Positions 1 through 6,526 of a stretch of 8,646 nt of DNA are shown here, one piece after another. The stretch is from Gammaproteobacteria bacterium (GTDB lineage Bacteria; Pseudomonadota; Gammaproteobacteria; Pseudomonadales; Azotimanducaceae): NCBI GenBank assembly GCA_018667205.1, contig JABIVN010000585.1, forward strand, positions 1 to 8,646. Reading direction: 5' to 3'. Made by a program: the position numbers and the translations under genes. The notes beneath the pieces are model-generated. The model had not been told where the DNA came from and searched no databases. It saw nothing but the letters and a program-made list of their open reading frames with translations. How positions within the stretch are numbered: position 1 is the first letter of the stretch; every line of letters starts with the position of its first letter.

Positions 1-267
1 CACCTGCCATTCGTTTTTATCCCAACCAACCACTCTTGAGATCTCTGCGCCATTAACATCGAACTTGATAAGCGTTGGCACGGTTTCGATCCTACGACGC
101 CAAGAGTATTCCAGTTCCGTGTCATCTATTACGGAAACGCCAGCTGGAAATTGCACGTTATCCTGGCTATATATCGTTAGCTCGTCGTCCGTTTGCAATT
201 GTTTTATGACAGGGACCACTAACTGACAAGTCGCACAATCCTCTTTCACAATAATCGAATAATTCAT
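1..267 (-). CDS. Thioredoxin-like protein, C-terminus cut by window edge
   Basis: An open frame of 89 codons runs from an ATG at 267-265 to the left edge without a stop, so the C-terminus lies outside. I translated it by hand. It starts [14 protein letters not shown], placing a CxxC motif (CATC) at residues 11-14 directly after a single beta strand, as in glutaredoxin-like or short thioredoxin folds. A Thr-Val-Pro-Thr segment (residues about 62-65) fits the cis-proline loop that faces the CxxC in thioredoxins, followed by a strand and a Gly-Trp-Asp turn. It is probably a cytoplasmic thiol-disulfide protein; I see no signal peptide. The start overlaps the kdsB stop (ATGA) and has a strong AAGGAGGG site 3 bases upstream, so it belongs to the lipid A/Kdo operon. 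Its partner is unknown. The fold is fairly secure, the function is not. Confidence 0.75.
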   Translation of the reverse strand, partial: MNYSIIVKEDCATCQLVVPVIKQLQTDDELTIYSQDNVQFPAGVSVIDDTELEYSWRRRIETVPTLIKFDVNGAEISRVVGWDKNEWQV

Positions 268-1019
268 GTGCCCTCCTTCAGGACTTGAAGCGTACGTTCA
301 ACATCTCCCGGGACGTCTATTCCAGGAGGAATTTTAGCCGGCGAGATGGCAATTTTTATTGCCTCACCATTGGAAAGCGCCCGTAGTTGCTCTAACTTTT
401 CAGCTTCTTCCAAGGGCGCGGGATCCCAGGTCACAAATCTAGTCAGCATCGCGACAGTATAGGCATAGATCCCAAGATGACGGTACCAGCTTATCCCCTC
501 GGGAACCGAGCCTGATCCAAAATGATCCCTGGACCACGGAATAGGGGCACGTGAAAAATACAGTGCAATACCGTTATCATCCGCGACAACCTTAACGACA
601 TTGGGATCAAATACTTCCGATGGATCGACAATAAGCTCACAGAGGGTCGACATCTGAACATTTGAGTCGATCATGTCGGCCACTTTATTAATGACGGAGG
701 GTGGGATGAGCGGTTCATCTCCCTGTACGTTGACAACAATGTCATCGTCCGCCAATCCAATTAGACTGGCTGCTTCAAAAATACGATCGGTGCCAGTTGG
801 ATGATCCTGGCGAGTCATGACCACTCGGCCACCAAAGCTCGCGACTTCATCTGCAACCCGAGCGTCATCAGTTGCGACATATACGGCATCAGCGTCACTA
901 TTAGATGCCTGCTCGTAGACCCTTCTAATCATCGATTTACCATCCAGATCGATCAGAGGCTTTCCCGGAAACCTCGATGACTCATACCGGGCAGGGATAA
1001 TGACGTTAAAACCAGCTAT
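264..1019 (-). CDS. kdsB: 3-deoxy-manno-octulosonate cytidylyltransferase (CMP-Kdo synthetase), probable ATA start
   Basis: KdsB activates Kdo with CTP to give CMP-Kdo, the cytoplasmic donor for the inner core of lipopolysaccharide. The first ATG in frame (932) gives only 222 residues and drops the essential N-terminus. Reading upstream in the same frame adds 29 codons encoding [18 protein letters not shown], the family's nucleotide-binding loop (residues about 5-22). With the frame begun at ATA 1019-1017 the protein is 251 residues, close to E. coli KdsB (248), and the N-terminus aligns with the family start. No ATG, GTG or TTG lies between that ATA and the upstream in-frame stop. Other family marks are [10 protein letters not shown] (about 70-79), QGDEP (about 99-103), [18 protein letters not shown] and PGIDVP near the C-terminus. 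The ATA overlaps the ycaR stop (ATAG). Identity is very secure; the start is the odd point, either a rare AUA start or an ATG lost to variation or error. Confidence 0.93.
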   Translation of the reverse strand: MAGFNVIIPARYESSRFPGKPLIDLDGKSMIRRVYEQASNSDADAVYVATDDARVADEVASFGGRVVMTRQDHPTGTDRIFEAASLIGLADDDIVVNVQGDEPLIPPSVINKVADMIDSNVQMSTLCELIVDPSEVFDPNVVKVVADDNGIALYFSRAPIPWSRDHFGSGSVPEGISWYRHLGIYAYTVAMLTRFVTWDPAPLEEAEKLEQLRALSNGEAIKIAISPAKIPPGIDVPGDVERTLQVLKEGT

Positions 1020-1201
1020 GAGGCTTCCCCCGCTTCTAATTGACGGGCTTCTGATTCCAACATGATTGGAATGTCGTCTAGTATTGGGAAAGCAAGTTTC
1101 TCTGCGTGACAGACAAGCTCTTCATTTTCTTTTTCATAGGTCAACGCTCCCTTGCATATCGGACAAACAAGAATCGCTAATAGTTTTTTATCTACAGGCA
1201 T
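1016..1201 (-). CDS. ycaR: YcaR/Trm112-like zinc-ribbon protein
   Basis: A 61-residue protein beginning [18 protein letters not shown]. It matches the small YcaR (UPF0434/Trm112-like) family that sits between lpxK and kdsB in many gammaproteobacteria; E. coli YcaR is about 60 residues. CPIC (residues 14-17) and a later single Cys in [12 protein letters not shown] are the expected marks, as is the [12 protein letters not shown] tail. The biochemical role in bacteria is not firmly known; related Trm112 proteins activate methyltransferases. The frame is open further upstream (to 1294), but that part is the lpxK 3' end read in another frame. The start at 1201 is chosen because GGAGG (1211-1207) lies 5 bases upstream and the homologs start here. 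It begins one base after the lpxK stop and its TAG overlaps the proposed kdsB ATA. Confidence 0.9.
   Translation of the reverse strand: MPVDKKLLAILVCPICKGALTYEKENEELVCHAEKLAFPILDDIPIMLESEARQLEAGEAS
1024..1031 (-). promoter_or_regulatory. Ribosome binding site supporting the ATA start of kdsB
   Basis: On the minus strand GGGGGAAG lies inside the end of ycaR. The five Gs can pair with the anti-Shine-Dalgarno CCUCC core with one G-U wobble, and are 7 bases from ATA at 1019. The internal ATG at 932 sits after GGATGGTAAATCG, where I see no comparable site. This supports initiation at or very near the ATA. Confidence 0.5.
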
Positions 1202-1202
1202 A

Positions 1203-2219
1203 TCAACCTCCATCAGTATGTTGTGTTGTGTCGATCCCTGCCTTGCGCAGAAGGGTATCAACTTGCGCAATATCAAAGCAGGCTTCAACTTCAAGATACC
1301 AGCATAAACTCTCTGGCAAGCCCCGTTTGTCGAGCTTAACAGCGTCTTTTTCTGTCATTACGACAGGAAGATTGTCACCAAAGCTAACATCTGCAATTGT
1401 AAACGGGTAATGGTCTGGAAACTCGTGAGGTATGATCACGACTCCAAGTGATTTAAGCGTATTGAAAAACCGCTCAGGGTGACTAATCCCGACCACAGCA
1501 TGAACAGTTTTACCTTCAAGTGAATCAGCAGCCTCCCCGTCACCAGATGTCATATTCACCAGCCTGACTGGTTTCAATTGCATCGTTGAAGCATTTTCAG
1601 CACGCTCCAATTGCAGCACGCTGTCTTCACCGTTAATCACAACCATGTCAACCTCGTCCAATCGCGACGCCGGTTCCCTGAGGGGGCCAGCGGGCAGACA
1701 GAGCCCATTCCCCAGGCCTCGTGCTCCATCGACTACCGCTATCTCTATATCTCTAGCCAGCGCGTAATGCTGCAATCCATCATCACTCACGACCACGTCG
1801 CACTGGTGATGGCTGGTAAGTTCTTTCACCGCACGAACCCTGTCTGGGTCTACAACCACAGGCACTCCGGTTCGTTTGAAGATCATCAACGGCTCGTCAC
1901 CAACTTCAGATCCTGAAGAGTCCACAGTCACTTCCAGCGGGTAACGGTTTGAATCAGCGCCGTAGCCCCGGCTTACCACGCCAGGTCTCAAACCCAGACC
2001 TTTCAGATGTTGAACAAGTCCCATAACCAACGGCGATTTACCTGTACCACCCACAGAAATATTTCCCACCACGATAACCGGCACAGGAGATTTCCAAATA
2101 GCCCGTTTTCTCAGCCAGTTTTTACGAAGCAAAGCGAGCAACCTGTACAGATAGGATAAGGGCGTAAATGCCTTGACCCACAAAGTATCGTTGTACCAGG
2201 CATCAACCAGAAAACTGGA
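1203..2219 (-). other. lpxK: LpxK domain of the fusion protein
   Basis: This is the tetraacyldisaccharide 4'-kinase half of the 965-residue protein (residues 628-965, 338 residues including the stretch before the P-loop). That is close to the about 330 residues of stand-alone LpxK. Domain content appears complete: N-terminal membrane-contacting helix, basic stretch [10 protein letters not shown]-loop, [35 protein letters not shown] and [10 protein letters not shown] all occur in family order. The P-loop ends GTGKS, where many homologs have GTGKT, a conservative change. The domain therefore looks functional rather than decayed. Confidence 0.9.
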
Positions 2220-4100
2220 ACCAACACCCCTTATATTCTGTTTGCTTATTTCAAACTGGGCACCAACCGCTATCGGTTTAGGCTCGGAGGGCGTGCTTTC
2301 GGCGATCTCATCCTTAGCGTGTAACTGAGAATAAAACCCACCTTTCGCTAACAATTCCTTATGGTTACCCTCTTCAACGACCTGACCTTCTTCAATCACA
2401 AATATTCGATCTGCTTTTTCTATCGTTGACAGCCGGTGTGCAATAATAAAAGTCGTCCTGCCCTGAACAACAGCCTCGAGCGCCGCCTGTATATAACGCT
2501 CAGACTCAGTATCCAGCGAAGAAGTTGCCTCATCAAGAATCAAAATCGGCGCATCCTTTAAAAATGCTCTAGCGATGGCGAGTCGCTGTCGCTGGCCGCC
2601 GGATAAAAGCACGCCGTCATCTCCGACGATGGTGTCGAGCCCGGAATCTAACGATTCTATAAAGTGCCAGGCGTAGGCTTTTTCCGCAGCGTCCCTTACA
2701 GCATCCCTGCTGGCCCCCTGAAGGGTGCCATAACCGATGTTTCGCATCACCGTATCGTTGAACAAGGTAACCTGCTGGCTCACGATCGCGATCTGTTCCC
2801 TCAGGTTATTAAGGGTAAAGGAGTTTATTGGGTGACCGTCAATGAGGATCTCACCCGTGTTCGGAGCATAAAAGCGCGGTATCAGGCTCATCAGAGTGCT
2901 CTTGCCGCTGCCGGATCTACCAACCAAAGCTACGGTCTCCCCCGGGTTTACCGTAAAGCTGATGCCCTTCAATACGGACTTAGCGTTACCCTGGTATCCG
3001 AACACGACATTCTTGAATTCAACCTTTCCGGCAACCCTATCGATCTCCAGGTTACCCAGGTCTTCTTCTACTTCTTCATCAAACAAATCGAAAATATCTT
3101 CGGCTGCTGCCAGCCCTTTCTGCACCGTCGCCACGACCTCTGACAATTGCCGGATCGGTTTAGCCAACAGGCCACCAGTCGTGATAAACGCAATGACCCC
3201 GCCGGTAGACATACTCGCAAGGAAAACAGGATCCAGCACAAGCCAGACAAGCCCCGCAAGAGCAAAGGAAACCATGATCTGGATTGCAGGTGTCGCCAGA
3301 GATGATGTCACGACCATTTTCATCGATTGCCGACGATTATCTTGGCTAACCTTGTTAAAACGCTCGCTTTCGTAGTCACTACCACCGAAGGTCCTGACTT
3401 CACGGTACCCCTGAACAGCCTCGGACGCGACATGTGTGACATCGCCCATCGAATTCTGAATACGTTCGCTGATTCGCCTGAATCGCTTACCTGCAAGGCT
3501 GACTAACAGCGCAATAATCGGTGCGACTGCAAAGAATACCAGGGTTAGCTCCCAGCTAAGAAACAGAAGGTAACCCATGTACCCAATGACTGTGAATCCT
3601 TCTCGAATGATGACCCGCACGGCATCGGTCGCCGCACCCGTCACTTGGGTCACGTGAAAAGTCACCTTGGCAACCAAATGACCCATCGCATGCCGGTCAT
3701 AAAAAGCACTGGGTAAGGTCAGCAGTCGATCAAATAACTCTCGCCTAAGGTTGTGAACGAGGTTGTTGGATACGTACGCAATAAAGTAGTTTCCAACAAA
3801 CGCGCCAAGCCCGCGGGTCGTCGCAATTAACACGAGCAGAATAGGTATCAGTGTCCGATTAAGGTCTCCCTGATCGCCAAGGATCCCGGCCAGATATTCC
3901 TTTACGTTGGCTGCAATAGGGACAGCACCCGATTGAAGCGAATCAACGATGTAGCTGACTAGCCAAACAAAAGAGACATTCGACAGTGAGTAGATCAAAA
4001 AACCGACAATACTGACTAGGAACGCCGCCCAGTAGGGCAGCACGTAGGTTAATAGTCTACGATAGATCTCTAAGTCAGATTTGTGTTCGTCACGCGCCAT
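1203..4100 (-). CDS. msbA-lpxK: MsbA-LpxK fusion: lipid A flippase joined to lipid A 4'-kinase
   Basis: One uninterrupted 965-codon frame carries two essential lipid A proteins normally made separately. Residues 1 to about 594 are MsbA, the inner-membrane ABC exporter that flips core-lipid A. It has an N-terminal six-helix membrane domain, then an ATPase domain with Walker [10 protein letters not shown] (394-402), Q-loop near 442, signature LSGGQ (499-503), Walker B ILILDEA (519-525) and H-loop His555. It ends at the usual FYSQLH. Residues about 595-627 are a polar linker. From about 628 to 965 the protein is LpxK, which phosphorylates the 4' position of the lipid A disaccharide. It has a hydrophobic N-terminal helix (about 640-658), P-loop [11 protein letters not shown] (679-689), DDGLQH (773-778) and TEKDAVK (916-922). 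The linker has no stop and no ATG, GTG or TTG in frame before the LpxK domain, so a separate lpxK start is not evident. ATG 4100 follows the exbD stop by 2 bases. Confidence 0.93.
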   Translation of the reverse strand: MARDEHKSDLEIYRRLLTYVLPYWAAFLVSIVGFLIYSLSNVSFVWLVSYIVDSLQSGAVPIAANVKEYLAGILGDQGDLNRTLIPILLVLIATTRGLGAFVGNYFIAYVSNNLVHNLRRELFDRLLTLPSAFYDRHAMGHLVAKVTFHVTQVTGAATDAVRVIIREGFTVIGYMGYLLFLSWELTLVFFAVAPIIALLVSLAGKRFRRISERIQNSMGDVTHVASEAVQGYREVRTFGGSDYESERFNKVSQDNRRQSMKMVVTSSLATPAIQIMVSFALAGLVWLVLDPVFLASMSTGGVIAFITTGGLLAKPIRQLSEVVATVQKGLAAAEDIFDLFDEEVEEDLGNLEIDRVAGKVEFKNVVFGYQGNAKSVLKGISFTVNPGETVALVGRSGSGKSTLMSLIPRFYAPNTGEILIDGHPINSFTLNNLREQIAIVSQQVTLFNDTVMRNIGYGTLQGASRDAVRDAAEKAYAWHFIESLDSGLDTIVGDDGVLLSGGQRQRLAIARAFLKDAPILILDEATSSLDTESERYIQAALEAVVQGRTTFIIAHRLSTIEKADRIFVIEEGQVVEEGNHKELLAKGGFYSQLHAKDEIAESTPSEPKPIAVGAQFEISKQNIRGVGSSFLVDAWYNDTLWVKAFTPLSYLYRLLALLRKNWLRKRAIWKSPVPVIVVGNISVGGTGKSPLVMGLVQHLKGLGLRPGVVSRGYGADSNRYPLEVTVDSSGSEVGDEPLMIFKRTGVPVVVDPDRVRAVKELTSHHQCDVVVSDDGLQHYALARDIEIAVVDGARGLGNGLCLPAGPLREPASRLDEVDMVVINGEDSVLQLERAENASTMQLKPVRLVNMTSGDGEAADSLEGKTVHAVVGISHPERFFNTLKSLGVVIIPHEFPDHYPFTIADVSFGDNLPVVMTEKDAVKLDKRGLPESLCWYLEVEACFDIAQVDTLLRKAGIDTTQHTDGG
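1207..1211 (-). promoter_or_regulatory. Ribosome binding site of ycaR
   Basis: A perfect GGAGG on the minus strand lies 5 bases before ATG 1201 and inside the last codons of lpxK. It decides the ycaR start over the upstream in-frame ATGs at 1213 and 1294. Confidence 0.75.
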
Positions 4101-4102
4101 GA

Positions 4103-4525
4103 TCAGTCCGCGGGGTTAGCCAATGTGGTCGTGATACTCAAACGCGAGAATCCCAGTTGACCCGCAACATCCATTGCCGTTACCACAGACTGGTGTGGGG
4201 TAGCCGAATCAGCAGTAATTACCATTGGAATCGCTGTATCACCTTCACTGACCTTGACGATGGCAGACCGAAGCGTTCTTTGCTCTCGGTTGCTTAATGC
4301 CACACCATTTACCGCGAAATCGCCTTCCTGGGTGATTAAAACTTCAATCTGAAGATCTGCCACACGATCTGATTGCGCGCTGGATTCTGGCAAATCAATC
4401 AAAAGGTGGGTTTCTTTTGTGAAGGTCGTCGAGACCATAAAAAAAATCAGTAATAGAAACACCACATCAATGAGCGGTGTCAGGTTTACCTCTACCTCTT
4501 GGCGAACCCGCCTGGAGAACTTCAC
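4103..4525 (-). CDS. exbD: ExbD/TolR-family biopolymer transport protein
   Basis: A 140-residue ExbD/TolR protein, the partner of ExbB in an inner-membrane proton channel that energises outer-membrane processes such as TonB-dependent uptake. Residues 14-36 carry the family signature NLTPLIDVVFLLLIFFM, a single membrane helix with the proton-carrying Asp at residue 20. A short basic cytoplasmic N-terminus precedes it and a periplasmic domain of about 100 residues follows. Length is normal. The start is GTG (4525-4523), overlapping the exbB stop as GTGA, with only a weak upstream AGG, so translation is probably coupled to exbB. No TonB gene lies beside it. Placement upstream of msbA/lpxK is a known gammaproteobacterial arrangement, so this pair may serve the envelope operon or may simply be co-transcribed. 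TolR is the alternative name, but no tol genes are nearby. Confidence 0.9.
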   Translation of the reverse strand: MKFSRRVRQEVEVNLTPLIDVVFLLLIFFMVSTTFTKETHLLIDLPESSAQSDRVADLQIEVLITQEGDFAVNGVALSNREQRTLRSAIVKVSEGDTAIPMVITADSATPHQSVVTAMDVAGQLGFSRLSITTTLANPAD

Positions 4526-5178
4526 CTAGTTGCTGCCTGCATCATTCCCGGACGCTTTATCTCTGGGTTGTCCGTTCTGTCAGTGTTAAGCACCTCAACC
4601 AGTTTCAGCGCCTCCTGCTCCATGTAGATCACTAATTCGTCAATTTTACGCTGAAAATAACGGTGGAAAAACAGGCTTGGGATCGCCACGCTTAATCCTG
4701 CGGCAGTGGTGATCAGCGCTTCTGATATACCACCAGCCAACACGGCCGCGTTGCCTGTGCCTTCAAGCTGAATGGCGGCGAATACTTTAATCATACCAAT
4801 AACAGTGCCAAGCAACCCAAGTAACGGCGTGATTGCCGCCACCGTACCCAGCGTGTTTAGATATCGCTCTAGTTCATGGACAACGTGATTGGCGACTTCT
4901 TCAATGGACTCTTTCATCACGTCCCTGCCGCGACGATGGGATGTGATGCCCGCGGCAAGTATCTGCCCGAGCGGTGAACCGCTCTTCAATTCGCGCAACC
5001 TGCTATTGTCCATCTCGTTGTTCTTGATCCAGGTCCAGACTTGGGTAAGCAGGTTTCGAGGAGCCACCTGCTCAGCACGGAGCGTCCAAAACCTTTCCAC
5101 TGAGATACCTGCGGCAATGACGGAGCAAAAAAGAATGGGAATCATTAACCACCCACCGGCCTGAACTAATTCAAACAA
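4522..5178 (-). CDS. exbB: ExbB/TolQ/MotA-family proton channel protein, TTG start
   Basis: An inner-membrane channel protein that works with the ExbD encoded next to it. With the start at TTG 5178 it has 218 residues. A first membrane helix follows FELVQAGGWLM (about residues 9-28), then a cytoplasmic loop, then two helices in the conserved TolQ/ExbB region: LNTLGTVAAITPLLGLLGTV (about 109-126) and GGISEALITTAAGLSVAIP (about 149-167). An in-frame ATG at 5220 would add 14 residues (MVQCAKFKSPRSVT) that family members do not have. That ATG lacks a ribosome site and falls in the likely promoter -10. TTG 5178 has GGAG 7 bases upstream and matches where relatives begin (MxELVxxGGW). It is the first gene of the lipid A/Kdo operon and its TGA overlaps the exbD GTG. 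Confidence 0.9.
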   Translation of the reverse strand: MFELVQAGGWLMIPILFCSVIAAGISVERFWTLRAEQVAPRNLLTQVWTWIKNNEMDNSRLRELKSGSPLGQILAAGITSHRRGRDVMKESIEEVANHVVHELERYLNTLGTVAAITPLLGLLGTVIGMIKVFAAIQLEGTGNAAVLAGGISEALITTAAGLSVAIPSLFFHRYFQRKIDELVIYMEQEALKLVEVLNTDRTDNPEIKRPGMMQAATR

Positions 5179-5185
5179 AGTTACA

Positions 5186-5189
5186 CTCC
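5186..5189 (-). promoter_or_regulatory. Ribosome binding site that decides the exbB start
   Basis: GGAG on the minus strand sits 7 bases before TTG 5178-5176. The competing ATG at 5220 is preceded by CCGGTCTTTT, which offers no site. This and protein alignment move the start inward by 14 codons. Confidence 0.65.
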
Positions 5190-5215
5190 GAGGCGATTTA
5201 AATTTCGCACACTGT

Positions 5216-5245
5216 ACCATAAAAGACCGGATTGGACGGTATCAA
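5216..5245 (-). promoter_or_regulatory. Putative sigma70 promoter of the exbB-kdsB operon
   Basis: On the minus strand TTGATA (5245-5240, 5 of 6 bases of the -35 consensus) is followed after 18 bases by TATGGT (5221-5216, 4 of 6 of the -10 consensus). Transcription would begin near 5209, leaving about 30 bases before the TTG start of exbB. It lies in the only sizeable gap between the two gene groups, where a promoter is expected. This is a visual call; the -10 is weak. Confidence 0.35.
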
Positions 5246-5254
5246 GCGTTGGGA

Positions 5255-5298
5255 ATACCCAATAAAATCAAGGCACTCCGGCCCTTATGCCCAATAAA
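5255..5298. repeat. Pair of 12-base direct repeats upstream of exbB
   Basis: On the plus strand ATACCCAATAAA (5255-5266) and ATGCCCAATAAA (5287-5298) differ at one base and start 32 bases apart, about three helical turns. They lie just upstream of the putative -35 box. The first copy overlaps a short palindrome, TTGGG-aata-CCCAA (5249-5262). They may be a tandem operator for a regulator of the envelope operon, or chance in an AT-rich spacer. The rest of the 136-base gap between 5179 and 5314 shows only a weak imperfect hairpin and no open gene. Confidence 0.4.
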
Positions 5299-5314
5299 GA
5301 AGACCCGAAAACCG

Positions 5315-6526
5315 TTACCAGTCGACAATACCCTGGGACTTCAAGCGGCCGACTTCGCCGTCACTCAAAGAGAGCTCTTCCTTTAGGATTTGCTCAGTGT
5401 GCTGTCCAAGCGTCGGCGCAGGCAGCGTTTCCAAGTTGTCGTCTACAAACCTGATTGGTGAACCCGAGGCTAGATACTCTCCTATATTCGGCTGGGTCAC
5501 CGTTCCCATCATCGGATTATCTACTGAGCAGTCATCGTCACTTTCAACCATTTCCCTAAAAGTTCTATAAGGTCCGTAGCAAACTGCATGTTCATCAAAC
5601 AAAGGGCAAATCTCTGAATAGACTTTGGTGGCGAACCATGGCTCGATCAACGCCGCTATTTTATCGCGAGCCTTAAATCGCTCACCCTCGCGTGAAAGAC
5701 TAAAGCCCAACTCAGTCTCCAGCGATGACATCTGGCCCGCGATCCCCATTGATTCAACAATGCCCTTCCACTGACGCGGCGTTAGGCCAACAATCATCAC
5801 CCTCACGCCATCTTTTGACACAAAGTCCCGACCAAAAGCGCCATAAAGGTAATTACCCGCCTTCTGCCGGTCTTCGTTATTAATCGTCACCTCTGAGATA
5901 TTACCGAGGTTACTTGCCGTTGCGACGGCCACATCTTTTAGGGCAACCTTCACCAATTGCCCCTGACCATTGATACGCCTGAAACGGTCGGCAGCCAGCA
6001 ACGCCACCGCGGACATCTGCCCAGTAATGTTATCCCAGGCAGGCAACAAATAATTAGTGGGGGCATCATTGCTAGGGTCTCCTGTTGCGCTGGCAAACCC
6101 TACCGCGCAGTTCACCGTGTAATCCAGAGCTGACCCCCCTTTCCTATCGCCCATAATATTGATGTAAATGAGATCCTCACGAACTTGCTTGAGTTTTTCG
6201 TAAGCCAACCAGCCACGCTCAGGAAAGTTGGTTAAAAATATCCCATCTTCCTGACTGGTACCGCGGAGCAACTCCATAATCAATTCACGACCCTCCTCAT
6301 GTCCAATATCGACCTGAAAAGAGCGTTTGCCTTTATTCATGCCTGCCCAGAACAGACTCATACCATTTTCCGTAATAGGCCAACGTCGGTAATCGAGGCC
6401 ACCGCCAATCGGGTCGAATCGAATGACATCTGCGCCAAGCTGAGCCAGAGTCATCCCGCCCAAAGGCGCTGCGACGAAGGCAGAACCCTCCACGACTTTC
6501 ATTCCACTCAGCACACCTTTAGACAC
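5315..6526 (-). CDS. mct: Class III (CaiB/BaiF) CoA transferase, probable mesaconyl-CoA C1:C4 CoA transferase
   Basis: A full-length 403-residue family III CoA transferase. The N-terminus (VVEGSAFVAAPLGGMTLAQL, GADVIRFDPIGGGLDYRRWP, LFWAGMNKGKRS) closely resembles what I remember of Chloroflexus mesaconyl-CoA C1:C4 CoA transferase, as do LLPAWDNITGQ, GNYLYGAFGRDF, the PYRTFREMV region and CSVDNPM. Mct moves CoA within one molecule from C1 to C4 of mesaconate. Asp165 in PAWD is at the place of the family's catalytic aspartate. The general family is certain; the mesaconyl specificity is inferred from this likeness and from the hydratase gene beside it. Alternatives are other dicarboxylate CoA transferases. 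The start is GTG 6526 with GGAGG 5 bases upstream, overlapping the preceding gene by 8 bases. It is the last gene of its unit. Confidence 0.85.
   Translation of the reverse strand: MSKGVLSGMKVVEGSAFVAAPLGGMTLAQLGADVIRFDPIGGGLDYRRWPITENGMSLFWAGMNKGKRSFQVDIGHEEGRELIMELLRGTSQEDGIFLTNFPERGWLAYEKLKQVREDLIYINIMGDRKGGSALDYTVNCAVGFASATGDPSNDAPTNYLLPAWDNITGQMSAVALLAADRFRRINGQGQLVKVALKDVAVATASNLGNISEVTINNEDRQKAGNYLYGAFGRDFVSKDGVRVMIVGLTPRQWKGIVESMGIAGQMSSLETELGFSLSREGERFKARDKIAALIEPWFATKVYSEICPLFDEHAVCYGPYRTFREMVESDDDCSVDNPMMGTVTQPNIGEYLASGSPIRFVDDNLETLPAPTLGQHTEQILKEELSLSDGEVGRLKSQGIVDW

Noticed and set aside
1202..1294. Longer ycaR start at 1294
   Set aside because: The extra 31 residues are the lpxK C-terminal coding sequence read out of frame, and GGAGG is positioned for ATG 1201.
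1066..1410. Plus-strand open frame across ycaR and the lpxK 3' end
   Set aside because: It is antisense to two well-recognised genes, its translation matches no family I know, and it has no ribosome site.
2220..2330. Frameshift artefact creating the MsbA-LpxK fusion
   Set aside because: Both domains are in one frame with conserved sequence to each edge, and I found no out-of-frame ATG in the linker that would give a better LpxK start. Reads could still overturn this.
3068..3265. Minus-strand 65-codon frame inside msbA
   Set aside because: It is another reading frame of the msbA membrane/ATPase junction, with no independent support.
2664..3375. Overlapping plus-strand frames (2664-3143 and 2896-3375) opposite the MsbA ATPase domain
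   Set aside because: The opposite strand encodes clear Walker A and signature motifs; these frames are shadows with low-complexity Ser/Thr-rich or unrecognisable translations.
5264..5290. Rho-independent terminator after the CoA transferase gene
   Set aside because: The minus strand can form only a 5-bp stem with a bulge (AAGGgC/GCCTT), followed by GATTTTATT rather than a run of T. Too weak to call, so read-through into exbB remains possible.
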